DNA of 38,525 bases, taken from positions 1 to 38,525 of the forward strand of contig CAMATU010000011.1 of the NCBI GenBank assembly GCA_945861225.1, read 5' to 3'. The first letter of the stretch is position 1, and each line of letters opens with the position of its first letter. The DNA comes from Klebsiella pneumoniae. Its GTDB lineage: Bacteria; Pseudomonadota; Gammaproteobacteria; Ga0077536. This document shows, one piece after another, positions 8,512-16,794 of this stretch. A program made the translations under genes and the position numbers. The notes below the pieces were generated by a model. The model was given only the letters and a program-made list of their open reading frames with translations, was not told the origin of the DNA and ran no database searches.

Positions 8512-8896
8512 GCGTCGTTCTCCTTCTGGTAGTTACCCCCTCACTTATAGTTCATGAGCTAGAGGTTTGAAAGCGACGTTGCACTTATGGCTGGTGCGTC
8601 TCCCCCTGGTATTACGGGCTCAATCAAGGTCCGATCATTTTGCTGATTGAAAATTATCGTACGGAGTTCTTAATGGCAATTGATGCGAAAGTGTCCATAC
8701 ATCGCTAACGGTTTGCGGCGAGCGGGTTTCACGGGAGGTTGGTTATAAGCCGGTTGCCTTAATGTACGCCAACAGACAGAGCGCATGGATTCGAAAGCGG
8801 AGCATATCCAGTGCGCAAAATAATAGAGCGTGGTGCCCGATGTACTGCCGGTCCTGAAGACCAGGAAGCTTCTCGCCTCACCTTGAAGGAGACTCC
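8512..8896. other. intergenic region between divergent genes, no gene seen
   Basis: These 385 bases separate the AhpD-like gene (minus strand) and the universal stress gene (plus strand), so both promoters should lie here. No convincing ORF, RNA gene or regulator site was recognised. Confidence 0.5.
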
Positions 8897-9337
8897 ATGT
8901 TCAGCCACGTCCTGATTACCACCGACGGATCACTGGCCTCCAACAAGGCTGCGAAAGCCGGTATCGCGCTCGCAAGTGCCCTCGGCGCCAAGGTCACCGC
9001 CTATTACGCGGTTGAACCAATGCAGCCCATTTACTTAGAAGGCTATGCGTTCGACTCGAAGGTGATTGAAGACATCGAGCATAACGCGCGTCAGGCCGGA
9101 CAAAAACGTGTCGACGCGATCGGCAAAATGGCCAAGGTGGCCGGTGTGCCTTTCGCGGCGGTAGTGGCGACGGCTGCCACCGTTTATGAGGGGATCATCA
9201 ATGCCGCAAAAAAGCGCAAGTGTGATGTGATCTTCATGGCCTCGCATGGCCGCCGCGGCCTCTCTAAGTTGATCCTGGGCAGCGTCACACAGAAAGTGCT
9301 GACGCACTCCAAGATACCGGTAGTGGTGTACCGCTGA
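8897..9337 (+). CDS. universal stress protein (UspA family)
   Basis: A 146-residue single-domain Usp protein. It begins with the family strand FSHVLITTDGS, and the C-terminal half carries the ATP-binding signature ASHGRRGLSKLILGSVT, matching G-x2-G-x9-G-S/T, followed by VLTHSKIPVVVYR. ATP-binding Usp proteins are cytoplasmic stress regulators that are often induced by starvation, oxidants or anaerobiosis. The start at 8897 has GAAGGAG upstream. It may be co-transcribed with the small exported protein that begins 44 bases after its stop. Its neighbour in the divergent direction is the peroxidase-like candidate selenoprotein, which fits a stress-response context. Confidence 0.94.
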   Translation: MFSHVLITTDGSLASNKAAKAGIALASALGAKVTAYYAVEPMQPIYLEGYAFDSKVIEDIEHNARQAGQKRVDAIGKMAKVAGVPFAAVVATAATVYEGIINAAKKRKCDVIFMASHGRRGLSKLILGSVTQKVLTHSKIPVVVYR

Positions 9338-9381
9338 ACCAAGGTTAACGCTGCAAAACGGATAATCACGAGGAGATTTTG

Positions 9382-9813
9382 ATGCAGATCGGATTGCGCT
9401 TCACGAGCCAATGGGCGGCACTGTTCTTGGCGCTCTCGTTACCTGCGACGAGCGATGCACAAACCATGAGTAGAACGAACTCAGGCGTTGCGCCGGCAGC
9501 AGGAGTGGCAACACAGCAGCCTTCGTCTGGCGCGAGTTCGCGGCCGCAACCCGATCAGCGAAGCCCGCTGAATGGGCGGGGCGAACCCTTCAACATGGAG
9601 GGGACTCCTGCGCTGGACAATTCCAAGACGGGTCGCAAGCTGAGGCGACCTGCCTCTACAGATCAGGACCCCGTGCCGACCGCCCCCGCCAGTGACCCAA
9701 TCCGCGAAGAGTCCATTCGCAAGGACTGCGTCATGGCTGCAGATCCCGCGGATTGCCGCACGCGCGCGCGCCAAGGGCTGATCGACGATTCAATCGAACG
9801 CGATCCGCCATAA
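9382..9813 (+). CDS. small exported hypothetical protein
   Basis: This protein of about 143 residues has an N-terminal hydrophobic leader (WAALFLALSLPATSDA, probable cleavage after SDA). The mature part is low-complexity, hydrophilic, and rich in Pro, Ser, Gly and Arg. Near the C-terminus two Cys (RKDCVMAADPADCRTRA) could form a disulfide in the periplasm. No domain was recognised. The ATG at 9382 follows GAGGAG; a TTG codon lies just before it and is a less likely start. It follows the universal stress gene closely on the same strand. The function is unknown. Confidence 0.7.
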   Translation: MQIGLRFTSQWAALFLALSLPATSDAQTMSRTNSGVAPAAGVATQQPSSGASSRPQPDQRSPLNGRGEPFNMEGTPALDNSKTGRKLRRPASTDQDPVPTAPASDPIREESIRKDCVMAADPADCRTRARQGLIDDSIERDPP

Positions 9814-9832
9814 CAGAATTTTCGCGCCGCTA

Positions 9833-9995
9833 GCAGCCCGTCGGACTTAGGCGTCCGTCGCGAGGCGAGTGGGAAAGCGAGGACAGTTTTGCGCGAATTT
9901 GAGGCGCATAGTGGGGCTATGTAACGAAAATTCGCGCAGACAATGGACAGCTTTAACACCGCCGCAGTAGGACGGTCCTAAGTCCGACAGGCTGC
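9833..9995. repeat. 163-bp inverted-repeat (hairpin) element
   Basis: Terminal arms of 19 bases (9833-9851 and 9977-9995) are complementary with one mismatch. Inside are further nested pairs: a GCGCGAATTT and AAATTCGCGC pair and a GCATAG...CTATG pair close to the centre. The transcript could fold into one long hairpin. No ORF fits. It resembles a non-autonomous dispersed element or MITE-like repeat; a transcribed RNA is possible but not shown. Confidence 0.6.
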
Positions 9996-10232
9996 CAGGT
10001 ACGCCTCCAATAACGACATCACGAGCGCCCTTAGCGCTAGAAGCGTCGTCCGTTTTTCCCCCGCTTTATGTTTCCTGCGTTGGAAACCAATGTGAGCCGC
10101 GAGCGTAACAGTGGTAGCGAGCGCGATCGCGTTAGTGTTATGTCGTCCAACCATACGATCTAAAACGTTGCTCCGATGACGTTTACAAGGCCCCACAAAC
10201 GACTATCTCGGCTGTGATAGCCGGAGAGTACT
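9996..10232. other. non-coding stretch
   Basis: Between the hairpin element and the decayed rhodanese gene no coding or structural feature could be supported. Together with the hairpin element it makes a gene-free gap of about 420 bases. Confidence 0.4.
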
Positions 10233-11030
10233 TCATGTGGACGGGTACATAAGTTTGTACGTTTTGTAACCGCCACCCACATTCACTGCAGGGTAGCCGG
10301 CTTGTAGCAAAATTCGGGTCGCCAGGTAGCCGCGTTGTCCCACTTGACAATAGGCGGCAATTTTCCGGTCACGGGGAAGTTCATTCAGGCGGGATCGTAG
10401 GTCATCAACCGGGATGTTCAGGGACGCTGTGATGTGGCCGGAGGCAAATTCCTGAGGCGCGCGCACGTCGAGTAGAAACGGTTGCTCGGCAAGAGGCGCC
10501 GTCACGACCGTCTCGACGTCGATCTGGGGATGGTCTCCACGCAACAACCCGCCCGCCACGAGGCCCGACTTCCAGGCTGGCAGCGACCGCCAGCTTGTTT
10601 TCTACACGCACTCCCACGCCGAAGATGACCAGTTGGGCAGGCAGCCGTAGACCGGAATGTAAGCAGACGACTAAGCCCTCGGCGGCCTGCTCCAACGCTT
10701 CAGCAGTCTGGTTGAACAGCAGCGTGACACCTTTATCCAGCAACTCCGGAACGATGGGCGCTGTCATCTCCTTGTCGAAGGGCGCAAGGATCTGCTCATT
10801 CTTCTCGACCACTGTTGTCGCAATGCCACGGCGAACGAAATTCTCCGCTAATTCCAGACTGATGAAGCCGCCGCCCAGGAGAACGGCCTGCTGCACGCCC
10901 TGGTCCACCCGTTCCTTGATTCGATCGGCGTCTTGTAAGCTCCGCAGCGTGTACACCCCTGGCAAGTCAAGGCCGGGAATCGAGGGACAGAAAGGCGCCG
11001 CTCCGGCATCGATCTTCTCGTCTCTTTTGC
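10233..11030 (-). pseudogene. CoA-disulfide reductase/NADH oxidase-like flavoprotein with C-terminal rhodanese domain, decayed
   Basis: The right part (about 10570-11030) encodes the middle of a pyridine nucleotide-disulfide reductase: DAGAAPFCPSIPGLDLPGVYTLRSLQD, then the NAD-binding LLGGGFISLELAEN, then FGVGVRVENKL. The left part (10233-10559), in another frame, encodes a complete rhodanese domain with the active-site loop YCQVGQRG and FLLDVRAPQEF. In intact relatives these belong to one protein of roughly 550 residues. Here the N-terminal FAD-binding part with its redox Cys is missing, and about 200 residues between VGPRGG and the rhodanese linker (LLRGDHPQ) are deleted with a frame change. 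The rhodanese piece alone could still be expressed. Confidence 0.75.
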
Positions 11031-11079
11031 AGAACTCAGCGGGCTCCCGTGGTTTGCTGACGGCGAGGATAATGCACGG

Positions 11080-11205
11080 CTATTTTTTGGTCTGGTTGCT
11101 GATCACGACGACGAGCAGGACCGCCACCGCTATGCCGATCACCGGCCAGATCCACATCCCTCCGCCCATCCAACCACTCATCCATCCGTCTGTATGATTC
11201 ATCAT
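11080..11205 (-). CDS. 41-residue Gly/Met/Trp-rich membrane protein
   Basis: The start at 11205 is preceded by GGAG at a reasonable distance, and two ATG codons stand in a row. The N-terminal half (WMSGWMGGGMWIW) is rich in Trp, Met and Gly, and one clear transmembrane helix follows (PVIGIAVAVLLVVVIS), ending in a short positive tail. Similar short proteins, or the N-terminal parts of SHOCT-type proteins, are common near metal and stress genes. No function is assigned. It sits just upstream of the decayed flavoprotein on the same strand. Confidence 0.55.
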   Translation of the reverse strand: MMNHTDGWMSGWMGGGMWIWPVIGIAVAVLLVVVISNQTKK

Positions 11206-12050
11206 CACAATACTCCTCTCGTTGCGCCTCGATCGGCCCACCACGGGCATGTGGTACTTGTGCGTCCAGCGGCGCATAACCTCGCCGTAGAACATCTGTC
11301 GTGTCGTAAATGTTCCAACGAACGTGTAAGGCCCCAGCCCAGATCACCATTTGGCCTGCGCGCCAGCGGAATCAATGCTCAATTGTTTTCCTTCGTACAC
11401 CATAGGCGCTGTCCGTTGCCGCACATAACGAAGAAATATTTCGATCGGAACTCAGCGGAAATTCCATTGGGCAGCGCATCGGGCGTTCGCTATGGGAAAG
11501 TTTGCCTCCTACAAACAACTTTGCGCGTCAGCGAAAAGATCCGCGTAGCGATATTCCGTAGCCTATCGTGCACCGGTGCGCGCATGGATCCCGCCAAGTC
11601 GGTTGCTGCCCTGGACGACCGTCAATCTTCAATCAATTGTTCGAATTAATCCTCAAAGGAATCTTTATCCGCATTACAATTTTATTTTTTCGCTGATCTT
11701 CGTGATGACACTGTTCTTGCTCAGAATGAGCCGAACGACCCCGGCATGCCGATAAATCCCGACCCTACAGGCTTGGAAAGTTGCTGCTTATCCCGCTAGA
11801 GAAATGTGCGGTCGCGAACATACATCCGCAGATTCTAGCTGCACACTTCGTCGCAGGCCGAAGCACGGCAGGTTTTTTTTCAACGCTTCCCTGAGCCGCG
11901 CATGCAGACTCCGCTGCAGTGGTTCGAGATGGGCTTTTTAATAAGCCAGCGAGCTCGCTGCTGAGCGGCGTAAAGGTGCGGAAGTGCGACCACAGACTGC
12001 TTACGACGGATGCCCGGACCTCCCTTGCACTCACTTCCTGAAGGAAATTT
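11206..12050. other. about 845 bases without a supported gene
   Basis: The short reading frames here lack ribosome sites and recognisable sequence. The part near 11640-11720 is AT-rich and could hold promoters, but no site was identified. It may be decayed DNA associated with the neighbouring pseudogene. Confidence 0.4.
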
Positions 12051-12581
12051 ATGAAAAACTGCATTCGAATTCACACCACAATACTAACGGCTGCCCTTGG
12101 CGTCGGAATGACCTTCGCCGCTTATGCAGTCAGTTCACGCGAAGCAGAGGCGCTGAGCAAGGCGACAGTTTCGCTCGCGAAAGCGACCGAAATCGCAGAA
12201 AAAGAAGGACAGGGCAAGACCGTTTCCGCAGAGTTCGACATTGAGAAAAATCGACCGATCTGGGAAGTAAAGGTGTTGGGGGATGCTGGCGTGATGGAGT
12301 ACAAAATAGATGCGTCGACTGGCACCGTGGTGAAAGTTGAGGATGAGCACATCCGGGGTACGCTCACAAACTTCGTGACGGGCATGAATCTGGAGGACCT
12401 TAACAGTGCGAAGACATCGCTGGTTCAGGCCGTCACGGCAGCCGAAAACAAGCTGAAGGGGAAAGCCGTCATGGTCGAGGTCGAGCACGAGCACGACAGA
12501 ATTCAATATGACATTTTCGTAAGAGCAGCAGACAAGACCGAGAAAGTTAAAATTGAGGCTGATACTGGCCAACCACAGTAG
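12051..12581 (+). CDS. exported protein with two PepSY domains
   Basis: This 176-residue protein has a signal peptide (ILTAALGVGMTFAAYA). Two PepSY-type repeats follow: one at about residues 40-100 (SLAKATEIAEKEGQGKTVSAEF... YKIDASTGTVVKVED) and one at about 115-175 (SLVQAVTAAENKLKGKAVMVEV... KIEADTGQPQ). PepSY domains occur as inhibitory or binding modules in periplasmic and membrane proteins. The ATG follows GAAGGAA. The next gene is a PAP2 phosphatase on the same strand 234 bases away. In other bacteria such proteins lie beside two-component systems or membrane stress genes; none is present here, so its role is open. Confidence 0.85.
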   Translation: MKNCIRIHTTILTAALGVGMTFAAYAVSSREAEALSKATVSLAKATEIAEKEGQGKTVSAEFDIEKNRPIWEVKVLGDAGVMEYKIDASTGTVVKVEDEHIRGTLTNFVTGMNLEDLNSAKTSLVQAVTAAENKLKGKAVMVEVEHEHDRIQYDIFVRAADKTEKVKIEADTGQPQ

Positions 12582-12815
12582 CCGTTGACCAAAACCCGCG
12601 GGCGAAGTGCGAAAATATCCGGCCTGCTGCGCAGCCCGGTCACAACTTGGTGCTCAGGCGACGGCCGCTGATGATCCCAGCAGCTTATTCGCAAGGCATC
12701 AGCCGTCGTTTCGACTTCCTCGAGGAACGAAGCTTGTGAAATTACGGCGGTCGCCGGTTTCCCTCGGCCCTCGTCGATCAGATTTCCTGCTCACTAATCC
12801 AGGTGGGGGGTACTC

Positions 12816-13559
12816 GTGCAGGTGCCTCTGATCTTCGAGTTCATCGAAGACATCGCGAAGTTGACGCTCATCGTCGCCTGCCTTTATTTCGTGCTCAGTG
12901 CGTACGTGCGCCAGAAGCAATCTGCGTTGTCCAGATCGCTGGGGAAACGCCGTCTGACCGTTTTATTGGTGCTCGTCCTCGCCGTATCGGCAGCCAAGGT
13001 CAGCGAAGATGTGCTCGGGGGAGAGTCAGGTCCGTTCGACAGGACTGTCTTGCTTTTCATCCATGAGCATGTCTCGAGTACGCTAATCGACTTCTTTAAA
13101 GTGGTTACGTTTACCGGGTCGTCAAGAGTTCTTGTGCCACTCGCGAGCGTCGTGACAGTCGCGCTCCTGTGCGCAAGACGTCGGTTTGAGGCGTTACTTA
13201 TTGCAGCTTCGGTGAGCAGCGCCGCTTTCGTGATTTATTCGCTCAAATTGCTGGTGGGTCGATCGCGCCCGATGCTATGGGATACAGACTGGTACTGGGG
13301 CACCAGTTTTCCGAGCGGGCATACTCTGGTCGTCGCGGCATTCGCGACCGCCACCACACTTTGTGTTAACCGAATCAGGCCAGGGGCGCACAAGCCCGCA
13401 ATGGCGTTAGCCGCCTTATGGATATCACTGGTCGCCATATCGCGGCTGATACTCGGCGTGCACTGGCCAACTGACGTATTAGCTGCTGCGTGCATCGGTA
13501 TATTTCTTCCGTTGGCGATCAGTGTTGCGCTTGAGGTGGCGAACAATCGTAGGCAATAG
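12816..13559 (+). CDS. PAP2-family membrane phosphatase
   Basis: A 247-residue integral membrane protein with several hydrophobic helices. It carries the three motifs of the PAP2 superfamily in order: KLLVGRSRP (KxxxxxxRP), PSGHT, and SRLILGVHWPTD (SRxxxxxHxxxD), placing the His and Asp catalytic residues at the periplasmic face. Members dephosphorylate phosphatidic acid, undecaprenyl diphosphate or phosphatidylglycerol phosphate. The substrate here is undetermined. The start is a GTG preceded by a GGTGGGGGG stretch. The N-terminal extension of two helices before the catalytic core fits the undecaprenyl-diphosphatase or PgpB-like type. Confidence 0.9.
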   Translation: MQVPLIFEFIEDIAKLTLIVACLYFVLSAYVRQKQSALSRSLGKRRLTVLLVLVLAVSAAKVSEDVLGGESGPFDRTVLLFIHEHVSSTLIDFFKVVTFTGSSRVLVPLASVVTVALLCARRRFEALLIAASVSSAAFVIYSLKLLVGRSRPMLWDTDWYWGTSFPSGHTLVVAAFATATTLCVNRIRPGAHKPAMALAALWISLVAISRLILGVHWPTDVLAAACIGIFLPLAISVALEVANNRRQ

Positions 13560-13647
13560 ATAGTGGTCCTTGAGAAAATGATTCTGCACGATAAGGCACG
13601 GGAAATAATGGCGAAAGTGGCGATCTGATCTTGCAGGATTAACGGTG

Positions 13648-13842
13648 CTAGCCGGGTAAAGGCTTGCAAAATAAGCAGGGCAGTTGAAGCCACGGGAACC
13701 ATCGCGAATCGAGTGCGTCATTTTCGTCCAGCGCTGTTAGTCCGCGCATGGTTGCGCGCGCGTTCTTCCGCAGCTGAGTCAGTATTTTCGCCGGGGTTTT
13801 CGGCGTCTCCGCCTTCGGCGCATCGACAGGTTTCTTCGCCAT
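13648..13842 (-). CDS. small hypothetical protein (64 residues)
   Basis: The frame starts at an ATG with an AAGGGGG site close upstream. The N-terminal half is Lys/Pro/Ala-rich (MAKKPVDAPKAETPKTPAK). The C-terminal half has LRKNARATMRGLTALDEND and then a Trp/Pro/Cys-rich end. No family was recognised. It lies downstream of higBA on the same strand, in what looks like an old island remnant. Confidence 0.4.
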   Translation of the reverse strand: MAKKPVDAPKAETPKTPAKILTQLRKNARATMRGLTALDENDALDSRWFPWLQLPCLFCKPLPG

Positions 13843-13930
13843 AGCACCCCCTTCATGTGCCTTAAAGGAATCCGCGTCACGCCAGTAAGGTGCTGGCCGT
13901 TCGGTGATCAGCCTAGGCGCGGAGATTCGA

Positions 13931-14338
13931 TTACAGGAACGCGCCTGCGGCCACGCCGAAGCGTTCGGAGAGTCGTTTAATCTGTCGGGCATTCAGCGCG
14001 CGCTTCCCACTCAGAACGGCGGACACAACGCTTTGTGCGCCGATCTCCGGTAAATCGGACTGCCGCAAGCCGTGCTGCTCCATTAGGAAAGTGACCATCT
14101 CGGCGGGTGACGCATCCGGGATCGGGTGGTGCTTCTCGTCGTAGGCCCGAATGAGGTCTCCAACGATGTAAAGCAGGCTGGCGAGCGGGTGGGCGGCGCT
14201 GGCGCCCACCTCGTCGATTAGCGCGCCACTAAGCGCCACCATCTCGTTGTAGTGCGCCTTGTTCTTGATCGGTCCCAGGCGGGCTACTTGTTCGACCGCT
14301 TTCCATGCCGGGGCGATTTTATTCAGTGCGGCGTTCAT
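13931..14338 (-). CDS. higA: HigA-type antitoxin (HTH)
   Basis: This 135-residue protein matches the large HigA antitoxin class. The N-terminal half is helical (PAWKAVEQVARLG... YNEMVALSGALIDEVG) and the C-terminal half holds a helix-turn-helix (MEQHGLRQSDLPEIGAQSVVSAVLSGKRALNARQIKRLSERFGV). It should neutralise the RelE-like toxin encoded just upstream and repress the operon. The ATG at 14338 overlaps the toxin stop codon as ATGA, so translation is coupled, with the toxin first as is typical for hig loci. The longer frame upstream is only the toxin region read in another frame. Confidence 0.9.
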   Translation of the reverse strand: MNAALNKIAPAWKAVEQVARLGPIKNKAHYNEMVALSGALIDEVGASAAHPLASLLYIVGDLIRAYDEKHHPIPDASPAEMVTFLMEQHGLRQSDLPEIGAQSVVSAVLSGKRALNARQIKRLSERFGVAAGAFL

Positions 14339-14622
14339 GTTTTCCGATCTCCCTTGTTGTACTCCGAGTGCGTCAGCACATGCTTGATGTAGCAGCGTTG
14401 CCAATCGAAGCGCACGTAGGCAACCAATCGGTATTTTTTTCCGCCGATGTTGAAGACATGCAGATCTCCCACTTTGTCGACCGTTCCGAATGTTCGTCGA
14501 AGGTCCTGAAACGAGCTGAAGTGCCCGTTCTCGATCAATTTGAACCATTGGCGAAGTGGGCCTGCGGCGTCGGAATGTCGCTCGCCGAAGGTTTTCAGTG
14601 TCTTCCAGGCTATGACGTGCAC
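14335..14622 (-). CDS. higB: HigB-type mRNA interferase toxin
   Basis: A 95-residue RelE/HigB superfamily toxin, expected to cleave mRNA on the ribosome. Recognisable segments are WKTLKTFGERHSDAAGPLRQWF at the N-terminus, then FGTVDKVGDLHVFNIGGKKYRLVAYVRF, and YIKHVLTHSEYNKGD at the C-terminus, the common end of this HigB family. The start is a GTG at 14622. It is the first gene of higBA, and a strong palindrome overlaps its promoter. The pair sits between an integrase pseudogene and core-like DNA, a usual place for a stabilising cassette in an island remnant. Confidence 0.92.
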   Translation of the reverse strand: MHVIAWKTLKTFGERHSDAAGPLRQWFKLIENGHFSSFQDLRRTFGTVDKVGDLHVFNIGGKKYRLVAYVRFDWQRCYIKHVLTHSEYNKGDRKT

Positions 14623-14631
14623 AGATTAAAA

Positions 14632-14650
14632 ATATAGCATTTTGCTATAT
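14632..14650. promoter_or_regulatory. palindromic operator upstream of higBA
   Basis: A perfect 8-bp inverted repeat (ATATAGCA / TGCTATAT) with a 3-nt spacer lies 10-28 bases upstream of the toxin start. The AT-rich arms include -10-like sequence. HigA antitoxins bind such palindromes to repress their own operon; binding here is inferred. Confidence 0.6.
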
Positions 14651-14781
14651 ATTTCCAGGTGAGTAGCCAAAGGGTGCCTCGATAGTTGGAGAGTAGGATA
14701 GGAGCGCAGCCGCCACCGCACTCGCGATGACGGCTGCCGGTTGGTCGTTTTCAAACCCGGGCAACCGGCCCGGCGCGGTTA

Positions 14782-15661
14782 CTAAGCCTGTTTGTGCAAT
14801 GGGATGACCTCGGTACCGTCGCGTAACGACACGAGATAATCGGACCACCACTGCATCATTCGTATGCGCTCGGGCAAGTGCTCCGCGCGGTTGTACGCTG
14901 CACGCACCCCGTCCCGTTCGGCATGCGCAAGCTGGCGTTCGATAGCGTCTCGATTCCATCCCTGCTCGTTCAACAAGGTGGACGCCATACTGCGAAACCC
15001 ATGCCCGGTCATTTCGTCGCTCGTATAGCCGAGGCGCCGTAGCGCGGCGGTAATCGTATTCTCGCTCATGGGACGGGCGCGAGTTCGAACACTCGGGAAG
15101 ACGTACTGGTTTGGGCGCTTTTCGCTGGAATTGGTCAACGGCTCCAGTTCACGAAGGATCACAATCGCTTGTCGGGATAAGGGCACGATATGGGCGTCTC
15201 GCATTTTCATGCGCTCTGCTGGAATCCTCCACACGCCGCCCTTAAGGTCGAACTCTGGCCATGCCGCGCGCCTCAACTCGCCAGGGCGCACGAACACAAG
15301 CGGGGCAAGGCATAGCGCCGCTTTGGTCACGGGTGAGCCCTGGAAGCTCTCAATCGCTCTCAGAAGTGCGCCGACGGCCTTGGGCTCAGTCACCGCCGCA
15401 TGATGCTGGGCTTTGTGGGGTTTGAGAGCACCGCAGGACGGCGAGCAGCTCCGGTGCGTTGATCTTGGAAATAGGCCGCACGCCTAAGCGCGGAAATAGA
15501 TGTTTTTCCATGCGCATCATGATTCCATCGAGCGCCGTTGACTCCAGGCTCTTCTGGCGCTGCGCCTGCCACTCACGAGCGATGTTTTCGAAGGTATTAG
15601 CGCCAGCTTCTGATCGAGTAGCTTTTATTGGCCCCACTTTGTCCCGGCTGTCAACGGACAC
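14782..15661 (-). pseudogene. P4-type tyrosine integrase, pseudogene of an older island
   Basis: Two frames together align closely with the intact integrase at 32298-33557. The upstream part (15386-15610) matches from EAGANTFENIAREW to ELLAVLR. The downstream part (14782-15393) matches from LKPHKAQHHAA through the catalytic domain, with RPGELRR, HGFRSMAS and the AYNRAEHLPER tyrosine. About 45 residues (the segment after LLAVLRR in the intact copy) are missing at the joint, with a frameshift. The whole N-terminal arm-binding domain is also deleted, so the coding part runs straight into an att-like region. It is therefore dead unless the catalytic fragment works alone. It marks an earlier integration at the same tRNA-type site. 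Confidence 0.9.
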
Positions 15662-15971
15662 TAGCGAAACCTAGCGGAGGCTATTTGTCCGTTTCAGGCT
15701 GAATTACTGCGGATTATCGGAGGGTAATGGACGTCAGCGGAGGTGCTACTGGTGGATGAGGGACTCGAATAAGCGCTCTTACTTATTGTATTTACGATGA
15801 TTCTTCGATCTCGCCATTTTCTGTTGCCCCGATAGTTGCCCCTTAATCTAGACTGCAGGAACTTTCCACGGTGAACCGCTTTAGGAATCTCGGATGCTCC
15901 AATTAAATATCGAGCTGCTTGGCGGGCCCTCCCTCCGAGGCAACACCCGGCTCGGCCAATCTCAGCCATAC
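15662..15971. other. att region and island left end, no gene
   Basis: About 310 bases hold the att repeat and, to its right, two copies of GTTGCCCC at 15823-15830 and 15835-15842. These resemble the TTGGCCCC repeats found at the other end of the island (34031-34060). They may be arm-type binding sites for the integrase. No coding sequence is supported before the first cassette core site at 15972. Confidence 0.5.
15754..15769. repeat. att repeat (distal end of the younger island)
   Basis: The 16 bases GGATGAGGGACTCGAA here are identical to 34172-34187 inside the tRNA-Thr gene. The sequence to the left also resembles that next to the tRNA (CGGAGGTGCTA-TTGG context). It is therefore the second attachment site of the island and at the same time the integrase-side end of the older remnant. 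Confidence 0.8.
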
Positions 15972-15978
15972 GTTAGGT
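15972..15978 (+). other. cassette core site GTTAGGT (first)
   Basis: This matches the integron core GTTRRRY and is followed by TTGCA, exactly as at 16872. It marks the left boundary of the NERD cassette. The upstream half of its attC or attI was not recognised. Confidence 0.5.
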
Positions 15979-15996
15979 TGCAACGGAGCACATCCA

Positions 15997-16794
15997 GTGC
16001 GGATAATTATTGATTTCGTGCGCGCAATTCTTAGGGCAATTGCTTTTCTAAGTACACTCTTTGTTGGCTTCTGGCTGCTTAGCGTATTCAGCGGATCATC
16101 GCCGATGCCAACCTGGATGATGTCAATCTGGAAGTTAGGTTGCAGCGGAACTCATCCAGTGCGCGTAATTGAGGCAGTTGTTCTTCTAGGCGCGCTCATT
16201 TCCGGCTTCTGGATGCTCGGCAAATTCAGACGTACCGTAGTTGAGAATCAGGGCGAAGCTGCTGTAACAAGAGCGCTTACTCAGAGCTTCAGTGGCACTG
16301 CCTACCACCTCCTGAATAACATCACCCTTCCGTTCGAAGACGGTACAACACAGATCGATCATGTCCTGGTCTCAAAATACGGCATATTTGTGATCGAATC
16401 TAAACATTACAACGGTTGGATCTTCGCAAACGTTGCACGGGCAACCTGGACCCAGGTTATCTTCTATTACAAGCAAAAGTTCCAAAACCCATTGCGTCAG
16501 AACTACAAACACATCAAGGCTATCCAGAAGCTTCTGGATTTTGTTCCATCAGAAAACATTCATTCTTTGATCGTATTTACTGGTAACGCTGTATTTAAAA
16601 CCGAGCGTCCCGCAGGAGTTTTTGACATCGCTGGCTTGATTCAACACATAGGACAATTCAGAAGAGAGGTTCTAACTGAGAACAGACTTCAGTTCTGTGT
16701 TGGCCGTCTGGAATGTCATCGGAAGATTATCTCTGGCAAAACAGATGTTGAGCATCATGAGTATCTAAATCGGAAACACGGTGATGCAACCTAA
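15997..16794 (+). CDS. NERD-domain membrane protein (integron-type cassette gene)
   Basis: The C-terminal two thirds form a nuclease-related (NERD) domain: GEAAVTRALTQSF, then DGTTQIDHVLVSKYGIFVIESKHYNGWI, where D...ExK resembles a PD-(D/E)xK nuclease core, then LRQNYKHIKAIQ and SLIVFTGNAVFK. The N-terminal part has two hydrophobic segments, each preceded by a similar HPVR(I/V)I sequence. NERD domains are predicted DNA nucleases or DNA-processing modules and often occur in defence loci. The start is uncertain: GTG at 15997 gives 265 residues, GTG at 16159 gives 211. The stop TAA lies inside the attC motif ACCTAAC, as is typical of cassettes. The gene is AT-richer than its surroundings. Confidence 0.75.
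   Translation: MRIIIDFVRAILRAIAFLSTLFVGFWLLSVFSGSSPMPTWMMSIWKLGCSGTHPVRVIEAVVLLGALISGFWMLGKFRRTVVENQGEAAVTRALTQSFSGTAYHLLNNITLPFEDGTTQIDHVLVSKYGIFVIESKHYNGWIFANVARATWTQVIFYYKQKFQNPLRQNYKHIKAIQKLLDFVPSENIHSLIVFTGNAVFKTERPAGVFDIAGLIQHIGQFRREVLTENRLQFCVGRLECHRKIISGKTDVEHHEYLNRKHGDAT
16134..16140 (+). other. cassette core-like site GTTAGGT (second, inside NERD gene)
   Basis: This core-like site with the following 35 bases repeats the sequence at 15972, exactly 162 bases (54 codons) downstream and in frame. It suggests that the N-terminus of the NERD gene is a fused partial copy of a second cassette start. Confidence 0.5.

Noticed and set aside
11765-12064. Minus-strand frame in the gap before the PepSY gene
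   Set aside because: It has no ribosome site and no family resemblance, and it overlaps the PepSY start.
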